From the NCBI GenBank assembly GCA_023444055.1, contig JAEZRV010000074.1, positions 62,001 through 126,000 of the forward strand: 64,000 nucleotides of DNA, given 5' to 3'. Each line of letters starts with the position of its first letter. Positions within the stretch are counted from its first letter, which is position 1. The stretch is from Bacillota bacterium (lineage in GTDB: Bacteria; Bacillota; Clostridia; Acetivibrionales; DSM-1351). The notes under the pieces are model-generated. The model was not told the origin of the DNA. It worked only from the letters and a program-made list of their open reading frames with translations, and did not search any database. Position numbers and translations under genes: made by a program. Below, piece by piece: positions 16,504 to 25,943 of this stretch.

Positions 16504-17559
16504 ATGTCGTATTTTGAAAAGAAACTAAAATACAAATTATTACTTATAATATCGGTTGGAATACTCCTGTTTACTATGTTGCTGTCAAGTACTATAGGAA
16601 TTGCCGATATTGGAATACTGAATGCTTTAAAAATAATGCTTTCTAAAATTCCGGGAATAAGCTTATTGATTAATAGTAATTCAATTGATAGTACCCATGA
16701 AATGATTATACTAGACATTAGAATGCCTAGAATAGTACTAGCTGCTGCCATTGGAGCACTTCTTGCCACTGTGGGAGGATGCTTTCAAGGTTTATTCAGA
16801 AACCCTATGGCAGACCCATATGTATTGGGAATATCAAATGGAGCTGGATTAGGAGCAACAATTGCAATTGTTTTTGGACTTGAGAGTATTTTTTTGGGAA
16901 TTGGGATGGTTTCTTTATTTGCCTTTATTGGAGCGTTTGTAACTACTATTGTTGTATATGCTATAGCAAATGTAGGAGGCAGACTGCCTTCTACAAATCT
17001 TTTGCTATCAGGGGTAGCAGTTGGTCTTTTTGAATACTCCCTTATTACTATTTTAATGATATTTAAAAGAGATAAAATCGAGGGCATTTTTATGTGGTTA
17101 ATGGGGAGTGTTAATGCTGCTAGCTGGCAACAAGCAGCACTTCTTGTGCCTGTAACTCTAATAGGGGTGATTGTTCTTTGCTTTTTTGCGAGAGATTTGA
17201 ATGTGATTTCATCTAATGAAGAAACAGCTAAGAGTCTAGGAGTAAAAGTAGAAGCTGTTAAAAAGATACTGTTAGGGATATGTTCTCTATTAATTGCAGT
17301 TTGTGTTTCGGTAAGCGGTATTATTGGGTTTGTAGGTCTCGTTGTACCACATGCAGCTAGATTGATTACTGGCTCTGACCATAGAGCTATGCTTCCTTTT
17401 TCTGCTGTGGGAGGGGCTATATTCTTAGTGATATGTGATACTCTTGCAAGAAGCCTTATGCCACCCACAGAGTTACCAGTCGGGGCGGTTACTTCATTAT
17501 TTGGTGCACCATATTTTATTTATTTGCTTATTAAGTCAAAGAAGAAGGTTAAACAATGA
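16504..17559 (+). CDS. btuC: Vitamin B12 ABC transporter, permease
   Basis: A 351-residue FecCD/BtuC-type permease with about ten hydrophobic helices. Family blocks are DIRMPRIVLAAAIGALLA, GGCFQGLFRNPMADPYVLG, and GFVGLVVPHAARLITGSDHR near the C-terminus. It starts 7 bases after btuF behind a taggaga ribosome-binding site, and its stop overlaps the start of the ATPase gene in ATGA (17556-17559). With its neighbours it forms a complete corrinoid importer under cobalamin riboswitch control. Confidence 0.94.
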   Translation: MSYFEKKLKYKLLLIISVGILLFTMLLSSTIGIADIGILNALKIMLSKIPGISLLINSNSIDSTHEMIILDIRMPRIVLAAAIGALLATVGGCFQGLFRNPMADPYVLGISNGAGLGATIAIVFGLESIFLGIGMVSLFAFIGAFVTTIVVYAIANVGGRLPSTNLLLSGVAVGLFEYSLITILMIFKRDKIEGIFMWLMGSVNAASWQQAALLVPVTLIGVIVLCFFARDLNVISSNEETAKSLGVKVEAVKKILLGICSLLIAVCVSVSGIIGFVGLVVPHAARLITGSDHRAMLPFSAVGGAIFLVICDTLARSLMPPTELPVGAVTSLFGAPYFIYLLIKSKKKVKQ

Positions 17560-18380
17560 CTAAAGAGAAAAAACCAATTGAAGTTAGAAATTTAAAATGC
17601 TCTCTTGGTGGGCGTGAAATTATATCGGGAGTGGATTTTACAATTGAAAAGGGTAAATTCTACAGTATAATTGGGCCTAATGGTTCGGGTAAGACGACAC
17701 TGTTACGCACGATAGTGGCTAGCCTTGAACCTGCAGGCGGTGAGCTGCTAATAGATAATATTTCAATAGGAAATTTAAAAGGGAAAGAGCTTGCTAAAAA
17801 ACTTGCTTATGTTTCCCAAAATACTAATAGTGATATTGATTTTAATGTGCTGGATTATGTGCTGATGGGTCGTTATCCATATTTAGGATTGCTGCAAAGC
17901 GAAGGTGAGAATGACCTTGGATTTGCTAAAAAGTCAATGGAGCTAACAAATACGTGGTATTTAAGAGAAAAGAAGTTAAATGAGATAAGCGGAGGAGAAC
18001 GTCAAAGGGTGGTGGTTGCAAGAGCTTTGACTCAGGATACTCCAATAATACTTTTAGATGAACCAATATCTCAGCTAGATATACATCATCAGATTGAACT
18101 AATGGATACACTAAGTAGTATGATAGAAATTAAAGGAATCACTATTGTTGCTGTATTGCATGACCTTAATATAGCTTCCCAGTATAGCGATTATATTATG
18201 CTTATAAATGATGGGAAGTTAATTAAGAATGGAAAGCCTGAAGAGGTATTATCCAAACAAACAATTTTAGATGTATATAATATGGAAGTTCAGGTATTAC
18301 AAAACCCTGAAACAGGGAAGCCCCTAGTTATACCTTCTAGATATAGAAAACAAAAGAATTTAGATATTAGGGGGATTTGA
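17556..18380 (+). CDS. btuD: Vitamin B12 ABC transporter, ATPase
   Basis: This 274-residue ABC ATPase energises the BtuFC importer. The motifs are intact: Walker A GPNGSGKTT near residues 38-46, Q-loop YVSQNTNSD, signature ISGGERQRVVVARAL, Walker B IILLDEP, and switch His in AVLHDLN. It overlaps btuC by 4 bases. The late B12-synthesis genes follow after about 110 bases, making one uptake-and-assembly cluster. Confidence 0.94.
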   Translation: MTKEKKPIEVRNLKCSLGGREIISGVDFTIEKGKFYSIIGPNGSGKTTLLRTIVASLEPAGGELLIDNISIGNLKGKELAKKLAYVSQNTNSDIDFNVLDYVLMGRYPYLGLLQSEGENDLGFAKKSMELTNTWYLREKKLNEISGGERQRVVVARALTQDTPIILLDEPISQLDIHHQIELMDTLSSMIEIKGITIVAVLHDLNIASQYSDYIMLINDGKLIKNGKPEEVLSKQTILDVYNMEVQVLQNPETGKPLVIPSRYRKQKNLDIRGI

Positions 18381-18491
18381 ATTTTTATGTTTAGAACTAA
18401 TGACGGTTGCCAGCGATACCTATTAATTGGGTAAAATTGTTATTGCGCTGAATATGTTTTTTAAAATTGTGTATAAGGTAGTGTGATTTAA

Positions 18492-19973
18492 ATGGAAGCG
18501 TACAATTTTGCGAGGATTATGATTGCAGGAACAGGGAGCAGTTGTGGCAAGACCACTGTTACTTGTGGGATACTAAAGGCACTTGTTAATAGAAATATTA
18601 AAACGGCAGCTTTTAAGTGTGGGCCTGATTATATAGATCCAATGTTTCATACCGAAATAATTGGTACTAGCTCAAGAAATCTCGATACCTTTCTATGTGG
18701 AGAAAATGCGGTAAAGTATCTATACTCCAAGAATAGTAAAATGGCAGATATCTCAGTGGTAGAAGGTGTTATGGGTTTTTATGACGGGATGGGGAATGAC
18801 GGAAGTTATTCTTCACATGCATTGAGCAAGCTTACAGGGACACCAGTTGTTTTGGTAGTCAATGGTAAAGGGATGTCGCTGTCAATAGTAGCTATGCTTA
18901 AAGGTTATGTTGATTTTATGCCTAATAATATCAAAGGCGTTATTGTTAATAATATATATGCTGGCACGTATCCTATGTATAAGAAAATGATAGAAGAGCA
19001 TACGCAGATTAAAGTGCTAGGTTTTTTGCCAAGTCTGCCTGAAGCAATGATAGAAAGCAGGCATCTAGGCCTTATTACTGCAGGTGAAATAGAAAATTTA
19101 AATCACAAACTAAACTTACTGGCGGATAGTGTGGAAAAATATATTGAGTTGGATAGTTTGCTGGAATTGGCAAAGACAGCTCAACCGTTGGAATATGAAC
19201 CTATAGACATTACGTCTATTAATATTAAAGAAAATATGGATTATGGTATGACTGATAATCTCAAAAAAAATGAGTTATCTTATGCTGCTGAAGGAAATAG
19301 AGGCAATGATGCTTTTGTAAATAACAAATATTATTCCTGTAATATCGCTGTAGCAAGAGATGAAGCCTTGTGCTTTTATTATCAGGACAGCTTAGAATTA
19401 TTAGAGCAGCTAGGAGCAAGGCTTACGTTTTTTTCCCCATTACATGATAAAGAATTACCCAGAAATATCAGTGGTCTTATACTGGGCGGTGGTTATCCAG
19501 AACTATATGTAAAAGAGCTTAGTCAAAATACAAGTATGCTATCAAGTATTAAGGAAGCTGTAAATAATGGAATCCCAACATATGCTGAGTGCGGTGGCTT
19601 TATGTATTTGCAGCAGGCTATTGTGGATATGATGGGAAATAGCACTCCAATGGTAGGTGCGATTGAAGGAACAAGTACATTACAGAATAAATTGAAAAGA
19701 TTCGGATATGCAAGCATAAAGGCGAAAAAAGACAATCTCCTTTGTCTTAACGGAGACAGCATTAACATGCACGAATTTCATTATTATGACAGTGATAATA
19801 ACGGCTCTGTTTTTGAGGCATTTAAACCTGATACACTCAGGAAATGGGATTGCATTTTTGCTACAGATACATTGTTTGCAGGGTATCCCCATTTGCATCT
19901 ATATGGAAATATATCTTTTGCGAAAAGGTTTGTGCAAAAATGCAGTGAAACTCAAAAGAGTATTTTGGGTTAG
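18492..19973 (+). CDS. cbiA: Cobyrinic acid a,c-diamide synthase
   Basis: CbiA amidates the a and c side chains of cobyrinate using glutamine and ATP. The protein has 493 residues in two parts: an N-terminal dethiobiotin-synthase-like ATPase (MIAGTGSSCGKTTVTCGIL, then KCGPDYIDPMFH) and a C-terminal class-I glutamine amidotransferase with YAECGGFMYL holding the catalytic Cys. CbiA is favoured over CbiP by the FKCGPDYIDP and SSRNLDTFLC motifs. About 110 bases separate it from btuD. Its presence means the cell can finish corrinoids from an earlier intermediate; earlier ring-building genes are not in this window. Confidence 0.94.
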   Translation: MEAYNFARIMIAGTGSSCGKTTVTCGILKALVNRNIKTAAFKCGPDYIDPMFHTEIIGTSSRNLDTFLCGENAVKYLYSKNSKMADISVVEGVMGFYDGMGNDGSYSSHALSKLTGTPVVLVVNGKGMSLSIVAMLKGYVDFMPNNIKGVIVNNIYAGTYPMYKKMIEEHTQIKVLGFLPSLPEAMIESRHLGLITAGEIENLNHKLNLLADSVEKYIELDSLLELAKTAQPLEYEPIDITSINIKENMDYGMTDNLKKNELSYAAEGNRGNDAFVNNKYYSCNIAVARDEALCFYYQDSLELLEQLGARLTFFSPLHDKELPRNISGLILGGGYPELYVKELSQNTSMLSSIKEAVNNGIPTYAECGGFMYLQQAIVDMMGNSTPMVGAIEGTSTLQNKLKRFGYASIKAKKDNLLCLNGDSINMHEFHYYDSDNNGSVFEAFKPDTLRKWDCIFATDTLFAGYPHLHLYGNISFAKRFVQKCSETQKSILG

Positions 19974-20178
19974 CACATTGAGTTTAAAGAATTAGTATAT
20001 GCAAATAGGGTGGTTTTTCTAGGTACTCTTTGTTGAGAATACTTGGAGACATGATGGACTTTGGATCTACAATTTGTTTAGTATAAGTGAAAAAAACAAA
20101 AGTGACCTTTCCACGATATAAACAACTTTTTATTAGAAATGTTTGCGTAGAGGGAATATGTAGGAAGGTGGTGAAGGA

Positions 20179-21807
20179 ATGGCGAAAACAATAATGATTC
20201 AAGGAACAATGTCTAATGCAGGGAAAAGTCTGTTGGTAGCAGGATTGTGTCGGATATTCACACAGGATGGCTATAAGGTAGCACCTTTTAAATCTCAGAA
20301 TATGGCATTGAATTCATACATAACTGATGATGGCTTTGAGATGGGACGAGCACAGGTTGTTCAGGCAGAGGCCGCAAAAAAACCTGCTGATGTCAGAATG
20401 AACCCAATTTTACTTAAACCAACTAGTGAGAATGGTTCACAGGTAATAGTAAATGGAAAACCCATTGGGAATATGACTGCATCAGATTACTTTAAATATA
20501 AAAACCAGCTTACACCTCAAATAATGGAGTCTTTTGAAAGTCTCTCAAAGGAAAATGATATTATTGTTATTGAGGGAGCAGGAAGTCCTGCAGAAATCAA
20601 TCTTAAGCAAGATGATATAGTAAATATGGGAATGGCAAGAATGGCAAAAGCACCTGTGCTAATTGCAGGAGATATTGATAGAGGTGGCGTTTTTGCTGCG
20701 TTATATGGGACAGTCATGTTGCTTGATGAAAGTGAAAAAAGCTATGTCAAGGGTACTATTATTAATAAGTTCAGAGGCGATGTGGAAATATTAAAACCTG
20801 GACTAAATATGCTAAGTGATTTAATTAATGTTCCTGTAGTTGGTGTTGTACCTTACCTTACAGTTGATATTGATGATGAAGATAGCTTAACTGAAAGATT
20901 TACAAAATGTAAATCAGAAGGATTAATAGATATAGCCATAATCAGGCTCCCTAGAATCTCAAACTTTACTGATTTTAATGCACTTGAGCATATTGAGTGT
21001 GCGAGTGTACGCTATATTTCAAATGTGGGTGAACTGAGAAATCCGGACTTGATAATTATCCCAGGCAGCAAAAATACAATGGGGGATTTGAAGTGGCTAA
21101 GAGAAACAGGTCTTGAGGCTTCAATTTTGAAACATGCAGCATGGGGAAAACCTGTATTCGGAATATGTGGTGGATTCCAAATGCTGTGCGAAACACTGGA
21201 AGACCCTTATGGAATAGAGAATGGCGGAGAAATGAAGGGCTTAGGCTTAATAAAAGCCACAACAGTATTTGAACAGCAAAAAACTAGAACAAGAGTTAAC
21301 GGTAGATTTCAAAATGTAGAGGGTATCTTCAAGAGTCTTAGCGGAAAGCCATTTGAGGGATATGAAATTCATATGGGGCAAACTAGTTTTAACGATACTG
21401 CATGTGGTTTACAATCTGGTATGGTTGAAAATGCAGAAATAATTATAAATACTGACATAAAACAGATAAAGCAAAATTCATGTAAGAAAACTGATGCCTT
21501 GCAGATATGCAATAATCAACACGCACCATTAGCTATTTTAACAGAACACAATGGCGATATAAAAGAAGATGGAGTAAGTATCGGGAACATCTACGGAAGC
21601 TATGTTCATGGGATTTTTGACAGTGAAGAGGTACTTTTTGAGATTGCGGATGCACTAATGAGTCAAAAAGGGCTCAAATATGATAGAAACTCAAATTTTG
21701 ATATTAAAGCTTATAAGGAGCAGCAGTATGACCTGTTGGCCGATGCTTTAAGAGCCTCGTTGGATATGGAAAATATCTATAAAGTTATTGAGAAGGGAAT
21801 AGATTGA
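20179..21807 (+). CDS. cbiP: Cobyric acid synthase
   Basis: CbiP (CobQ) amidates the b, d, e and g side chains to give cobyric acid. The 542-residue protein starts with MIQGTMSNAGKSLLVAGLCRI and PFKSQNMALNSYIT, typical of this enzyme. It continues through EGAGSPAEINL and IAGDIDRGGVFA and ends with the amidotransferase domain holding PVFGICGGFQML (catalytic Cys). A loop of about 60 residues (near 410-470, with NSCKKTDALQ) is longer than in many relatives. The ribosome-binding site is aaggtggtg. A 205-base spacer from cbiA shows no clear feature. Confidence 0.94.
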   Translation: MAKTIMIQGTMSNAGKSLLVAGLCRIFTQDGYKVAPFKSQNMALNSYITDDGFEMGRAQVVQAEAAKKPADVRMNPILLKPTSENGSQVIVNGKPIGNMTASDYFKYKNQLTPQIMESFESLSKENDIIVIEGAGSPAEINLKQDDIVNMGMARMAKAPVLIAGDIDRGGVFAALYGTVMLLDESEKSYVKGTIINKFRGDVEILKPGLNMLSDLINVPVVGVVPYLTVDIDDEDSLTERFTKCKSEGLIDIAIIRLPRISNFTDFNALEHIECASVRYISNVGELRNPDLIIIPGSKNTMGDLKWLRETGLEASILKHAAWGKPVFGICGGFQMLCETLEDPYGIENGGEMKGLGLIKATTVFEQQKTRTRVNGRFQNVEGIFKSLSGKPFEGYEIHMGQTSFNDTACGLQSGMVENAEIIINTDIKQIKQNSCKKTDALQICNNQHAPLAILTEHNGDIKEDGVSIGNIYGSYVHGIFDSEEVLFEIADALMSQKGLKYDRNSNFDIKAYKEQQYDLLADALRASLDMENIYKVIEKGID

Positions 21808-22043
21808 GCAGGTTTTTAACTTATCGTGATAGAGTAAATTGATTGCAGGAATGCTGGTATATAGATTTAGTTTAATTAGTTTACTGATTAAACAGCACTT
21901 GCTGTTGTTGTAGTGCTATTGCAGTAAGATAAGAAATGATTAACATCTTAGTGTGCTTAGCAGGAGGCACATCACGTATCAGGCATATTAAGATTAAAAG
22001 GAGCAGTAGTAGAAGGTTGAAAGAAATTAAAAAAATAAAAAAA

Positions 22044-22113
22044 GGAGGTGCCGAGTCCATGTCATTTCGTTCATGTGGTTTTGTGTAGAATGCGGGACAT
22101 GGACATATTTATG
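22044..22113 (+). promoter_or_regulatory. cbiB leader: hairpin between ribosome-binding site and start codon
   Basis: A strong GGAGGTG box (22044-22050) is followed by 4 bases and then a perfect 9-bp stem, GTCCATGTC (22055-22063) with GACATGGAC (22096-22104), around a 32-base loop. Six more bases lead to ATG 22111. An ATG inside the 5' stem (22059) is ideally spaced from the box and opens a 9-codon frame. The same arrangement precedes the permease gene at 35465. Confidence 0.7.
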
Positions 22114-23076
22114 GAAATATTAATTGCAGTTATTATAGGTTTTTTACTAGACTTAATAATTGGCGATCCCCATTGGTTGCCCCATCCGGTGAGATTAATC
22201 GGTTTTTTGATATCAAAAGGCGAAAAAGTAATCAGAAAGTTATTGCCTAAAACAAAAAATGGAGAATTCATCGGAGGAATGATTCTTACTATTACTATAA
22301 TCACAGTAGCTTTTACTTTACCATTACTAATATTACATTTTGCTGGAAAGGTCAATACTGCTTTCAGAATAGCCATACACGCTATATTCTGTTGTCAGAT
22401 ATTAGCAACAAAGAGCTTGAAAACAGAAAGCATGAGGGTATATTACCAGCTTGAAAAAAACGATATTATAAATGCTAGAAAGTATTTATCCTGGATAGTT
22501 GGGCGAGATACTGAGAAGTTAACTGAAGAGGGAATAACAAAGGCTACTGTTGAAACTATTGCAGAAAATACCTCTGATGGGGTTATTGCGCCTCTGATTT
22601 TCATTGTTTTGGGTGGTGCTCCCCTGGGATTTCTCTATAAAGCAGTTAATACACTTGATTCTATGATAGGTTATAAAAATGACAAGTATATGTTTTTTGG
22701 GAGATTTGCTGCTAAGCTCGATGATGTTTTCAATTTTATTCCTGCCATAATTTCAGCATACATAATGATTGTAGCCAGCTTTGTTACAGGACTTAATTAT
22801 AAAAATGCTTATAGAATATATAAGCGTGACAAAAGAAATCATTCCAGCCCTAATAGCGCAAAAACCGAATCTGTTTGTGCAGGAGCACTGAATGTAAAGC
22901 TTGCAGGTGATGCTTACTACTTTGGCAAATTAGTTAAGAAGCATACAATCGGAGATGGTAACAGAACAATAGAAGTAAAAGATATATTGATAACGAATAG
23001 GTTAATGTATGTAACTGCAATTTTAGCAGTAGTTATGATGTGTGGGATACGAATTGCAGTTGTATTTAGTTTATAA
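22111..23076 (+). CDS. cbiB: Adenosylcobinamide-phosphate synthase (CbiB)
   Basis: CbiB attaches the aminopropanol (phosphate) linker to adenosylcobyric acid. The membrane protein of about 321 residues starts with the family block FLLDLIIGDPHWLPHPVRLIG. Further conserved blocks are VETIAENTSDGVIAPL, AVNTLDSMIGYKN and NSAKTESVCAGALNV. The longer in-frame start at GTG 22048 would add residues unlike the family. I choose ATG 22111 because the CbiB domain begins there and the matching leader upstream of 35465 places its start at the equivalent position. Translation initiation therefore probably depends on the leader hairpin. Confidence 0.92.
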   Translation: MEILIAVIIGFLLDLIIGDPHWLPHPVRLIGFLISKGEKVIRKLLPKTKNGEFIGGMILTITIITVAFTLPLLILHFAGKVNTAFRIAIHAIFCCQILATKSLKTESMRVYYQLEKNDIINARKYLSWIVGRDTEKLTEEGITKATVETIAENTSDGVIAPLIFIVLGGAPLGFLYKAVNTLDSMIGYKNDKYMFFGRFAAKLDDVFNFIPAIISAYIMIVASFVTGLNYKNAYRIYKRDKRNHSSPNSAKTESVCAGALNVKLAGDAYYFGKLVKKHTIGDGNRTIEVKDILITNRLMYVTAILAVVMMCGIRIAVVFSL

Positions 23077-23290
23077 AAATTTCTTCTGTACTTCAGACTG
23101 AAGAATAATCGGAGTATTTGGCAATGGTTTAGTTTTATGCATTTGAACGTGGACTTTTAAAAGGAACGGATAGAAATATAATACACAAATAATCAACTGA
23201 CATTAAAATAAGCAACAGAGTATTAGCAAACAAAAACTATCTGCAAGCAATAATATATTTATATTGGAGAAACAATTAGTGGAGGTAAAA

Positions 23291-24358
23291 ATGAAGCAGT
23301 TATCTCATGGAGGAGATATTTACAGTAAAAGAGATATACCGGAAAATAAAAAACTCATAGATTTATCTGCGAATGTTAATCCTTTAGGAATGCCTCCAGC
23401 AGTGAAAAGAGCTATTATTGATAACATTGATGCTTTCAGCAATTATCCAGACCCCTTGTGCAGAGATTTGATAGATGAAATATCAAAACATGAAAAGGTA
23501 CCAAAGGAGTATATCGCATGTGGAAATGGTGCAGCTGATATAATTTACAGGATTGCTGCTACAATAAAACCTAAAATTGCGCTTTTACCAGCTCCAACTT
23601 TCTCAGAGTATGAACAATCATTAAAAATAGTCAACGGCAGTATTAGATATCACCTCTTATTAGAGAATGAGGGGTTTATACTTGATGAAAGGATTTTATA
23701 TAAGCTTTCACCTGATATCGATATTATGTTTCTGTGTAATCCTAATAATCCTACTGGAGTACCGATAAAAAAGGATAGAGTGCTTAGAATTGCTTCTCAC
23801 TGTAAAAAAAATAATACGGTGTTAGTTGTTGATGAATGTTTTATTGATTTTCTTGAAAATACTAACGAGTACAGTATTGTTCAAGAGCTTATTGATTTAA
23901 AAAATGTAATTGTACTGAAGGCATTTACAAAAATATACGCAATGGCAGGAATACGTTTAGGCTATTGCATATGCTCTGATAATGAAATTATTGAAGGCAT
24001 TTATAATCAAGGTCAGCCTTGGAATGTATCTGTTGTAGCACAAAAATGCGGTGTTGCAGCATTAAAAGAGACCGATTATGTTAAAGAAACTAAAAAAATA
24101 ATCAAACAAAACAGAGAATTTCTAATCAAAAATCTCAGATTGTTAGGATTTGAGGTTTTCGATTCAGAAGCAAACTATATATTAATTAAGTCAGAAAATA
24201 AATCGCTGCAAAGAGAGTTGGAGAAGGAAGGGATACTTATACGTTCCTGCGCTAATTACATAGGTTTAAATGAGTCATATTTCAGAATTGCAGTAAAATC
24301 AAAAGAGGATAATGAGTTTCTGTTAAAAACTTTAAAAACAGTTCTTAAGACCGTCTAA
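23291..24358 (+). CDS. cobD: Threonine-phosphate decarboxylase (CobD-type PLP enzyme)
   Basis: This class-I aminotransferase-fold enzyme makes (R)-1-amino-2-propanol phosphate from threonine phosphate, the linker used by CbiB. About 355 residues. The N-terminal HGGDIYS and LSANVNPLG are typical of CobD. CNPNNPTG and VVDECFIDF are cofactor-binding blocks, and the PLP Lys is in KAFTKIYAMAGIRLGY. It resembles histidinol-phosphate aminotransferase, but HGG at the start and the B12 context favour CobD. I use ATG 23291, behind ggaggt at 23281-23286, rather than TTG 23264. It is the last B12 gene in the cluster. Confidence 0.9.
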   Translation: MKQLSHGGDIYSKRDIPENKKLIDLSANVNPLGMPPAVKRAIIDNIDAFSNYPDPLCRDLIDEISKHEKVPKEYIACGNGAADIIYRIAATIKPKIALLPAPTFSEYEQSLKIVNGSIRYHLLLENEGFILDERILYKLSPDIDIMFLCNPNNPTGVPIKKDRVLRIASHCKKNNTVLVVDECFIDFLENTNEYSIVQELIDLKNVIVLKAFTKIYAMAGIRLGYCICSDNEIIEGIYNQGQPWNVSVVAQKCGVAALKETDYVKETKKIIKQNREFLIKNLRLLGFEVFDSEANYILIKSENKSLQRELEKEGILIRSCANYIGLNESYFRIAVKSKEDNEFLLKTLKTVLKTV

Positions 24359-24386
24359 AAAATTCGTGAAAAAGTCTAAAAAATTC

Positions 24387-24415
24387 TTGTTAAATGCGTT
24401 TTTGTATGATAGAAT
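24387..24415 (+). promoter_or_regulatory. Promoter of rpsF-ssb-rpsR
   Basis: TTGTTA (24387-24392) and TAGAAT (24410-24415) are separated by 17 bases, about 90 bases before rpsF. A small direct repeat of gtctaaaaaattc lies just upstream. Confidence 0.75.
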
Positions 24416-24449
24416 ACTTAATTGTATGTTAAATATAATATATTTTACA

Positions 24450-24496
24450 TCCTTGCTCTGTACTCATGTGACAGAGCCGTTAAGTCCGAGGGGAGG
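24450..24496 (+). promoter_or_regulatory. Probable S6:S18 autoregulatory leader of rpsF
   Basis: A 7-bp stem, GCTCTGT (24455) with ACAGAGC (24471), is followed by CCG and a second CCGAGG segment next to the ribosome-binding site. CCG-bearing hairpins in front of rpsF are known targets of the S6:S18 complex; assignment here is by position and shape. Confidence 0.5.
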
Positions 24497-24505
24497 TGAC
24501 TAGTA

Positions 24506-24790
24506 ATGTTAAAGAAGTATGAAACTATCTTTATTATCAATCCAGAGGTTGGAGAAGAAAACACAAAAGCTCTTGTTGAAAAGTTCAAAGCTATGATTGA
24601 GGCTTCTGCTCAGATTGAAAGTGTTGATGAGTGGGGTAAGAGAAAGTTAGCTTATGAGATTAAAGACAAGAACGAAGGTTACTACGTACTTGTGAATTTT
24701 TCATCAAGTCCAGATTTTCCTGCTGAATTAGAGAGAGTGTATAAAATCACTGAAGGAATTCTTAAGTATATCATAATTAATAAGGATTAA
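24506..24790 (+). CDS. rpsF: Ribosomal protein bS6
   Basis: This 94-residue small-subunit protein has the standard length and opening (KKYETIFIINPEV), followed by WGKRKLAYEIKDKNEGYYVL. It binds bS18 on the 30S platform. A ggggaggtg ribosome-binding site precedes ATG 24506. It is the first gene of the conserved rpsF-ssb-rpsR operon, 11 bases before ssb. Confidence 0.98.
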   Translation: MLKKYETIFIINPEVGEENTKALVEKFKAMIEASAQIESVDEWGKRKLAYEIKDKNEGYYVLVNFSSSPDFPAELERVYKITEGILKYIIINKD

Positions 24791-24801
24791 TAGGTGGAAA
24801 T

Positions 24802-25236
24802 ATGAACAAAGTTATTTTAATGGGTAGACTTACAAAAGACCCTGAGCTAAGGTACACTAGTGGAAGTAATATGGCAGTTGCAAGTTTTACAATTGCTGTA
24901 AATAGACGTTCATCAAAAGAGGGTCAGCCTCAAGCTGATTTTATTAATATTGTCGCATTTGGCAAGACTGCTGAGTTTTGTGGGAAATATTTCACAAAGG
25001 GACAGCAAGTAGCTGTTGTCGGAAGAATTCAGACTAGAACTTGGGATGACAATGAGGGTAAACGCCACTATGTTACTGAAGTATTAGCAGATGAGACTTA
25101 TTTTGCTGATAGCAAAAGAAGTGGAGATGCTGGCGGGAATTTTGGTGGTTCAGCACCGAAAACTTATTCGGATACACCTGCAGCATCAGGCGATGGGTTT
25201 TATCCAATGGATGAGGATGACGAATTACCATTTTAA
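24802..25236 (+). CDS. ssb: Single-stranded DNA-binding protein
   Basis: A 144-residue SSB with the OB-fold start MNKVILMGRLTKDPELRYT, then FINIVAFGKTAEFC and VVGRIQTRTW. After a Gly/Ser/Pro-rich linker comes the acidic tail MDEDDELPF, which recruits partner repair and replication proteins. It lies between rpsF and rpsR as in most Firmicutes. The ribosome-binding site is aggtgg. Confidence 0.98.
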   Translation: MNKVILMGRLTKDPELRYTSGSNMAVASFTIAVNRRSSKEGQPQADFINIVAFGKTAEFCGKYFTKGQQVAVVGRIQTRTWDDNEGKRHYVTEVLADETYFADSKRSGDAGGNFGGSAPKTYSDTPAASGDGFYPMDEDDELPF

Positions 25237-25248
25237 TTAACATAATCA

Positions 25249-25325
25249 ATGTTGGCTTGCCAACTTGCGTTGTTTGGTAATTCGACTAACATTAGTAATG
25301 TGGGCGTTGCCAGCTTACGATATGT
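25249..25325 (+). repeat. Dispersed repeat with TTGGC..GCCAA core in the ssb-rpsR gap
   Basis: The segment from 25249 reads CAATGTTGGCTTGCCAA and continues with TTGCGTTGTTTGGTAAT. It matches a stretch of about 37 bases inside the cobalamin riboswitch arm near 14828-14860. A looser second unit (TAATGTGGGCGTTGCCAGC) follows at about 25296. Confidence 0.55.
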
Positions 25326-25402
25326 TAAAAGTATGAAATTAACCAGTTGTTTATAAATGATAATAAGTGCCATTATATTGGTACTTGAAAGGAGAAAATT
25401 AA

Positions 25403-25696
25403 ATGCCAGGACCTAAGAGAGATAATAAAAGAAATGATAGAGATTCTTATGATAAGGGCGAAGGAAAAGGCGGCATGAGAATGAGAAGAGCTAAAAGAAA
25501 AGTTTGCTCATTCTGTGTTGACAAAGCTACTGATATAGATTACAAAGATGTTGCTAAGATTAGAAAGTATGTTTCTGAAAAAGGTAAGATTCTTCCTAGA
25601 AGAATATCAGGAAATTGTGCAAAACACCAACGTCAGTTAACAACTGCAATAAAGAGAGCAAGACATATTGCTTTGCTCCCATTTACTACAGACTAA
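25403..25696 (+). CDS. rpsR: Ribosomal protein bS18
   Basis: This 97-residue protein has a charged N-terminal extension (about residues 1-30, rich in Lys, Arg, Asp and Gly) before the core block KVCSFCVDKATDIDYKDV. The core then gives RKYVSEKGKILPRRISGNCAKHQRQL and the end RARHIALLPF. It pairs with bS6 in the 30S subunit. An aaaggaga ribosome-binding site precedes it, and a strong terminator follows within 20 bases. Confidence 0.98.
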   Translation: MPGPKRDNKRNDRDSYDKGEGKGGMRMRRAKRKVCSFCVDKATDIDYKDVAKIRKYVSEKGKILPRRISGNCAKHQRQLTTAIKRARHIALLPFTTD

Positions 25697-25714
25697 ACTT
25701 ATATAACAACAATA

Positions 25715-25754
25715 GAGCTACCGTTAGAGAATAATCTGACGGTAGCTTTTTATT
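25715..25754 (+). terminator. Terminator after rpsR
   Basis: AGCTACCGT and ACGGTAGCT form a perfect 9-bp stem around a 14-base loop, followed by a T run. Confidence 0.93.
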
Positions 25755-25943
25755 TATGATTCTATTGGGGTAGAACATTAGATTGAAAATTTTTATTTAA
25801 CTAGAAATCGAGAGTTGCAAGAGTTATTTGCTAAAGTCAATTACCGTTTTAAGCCTCCGCCCGATAAGCTATGGTTTTTAGGCGAATTATGCTTAACGCA
25901 GTTTGGTAGTGAAAATCTTTATGACTTCTAGCTATTTCCATGA

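Noticed and set aside
23264..23290. TTG start extending CobD by nine residues
   Set aside because: A ggaggt box directly before ATG 23291 and the family start make the shorter form more likely.
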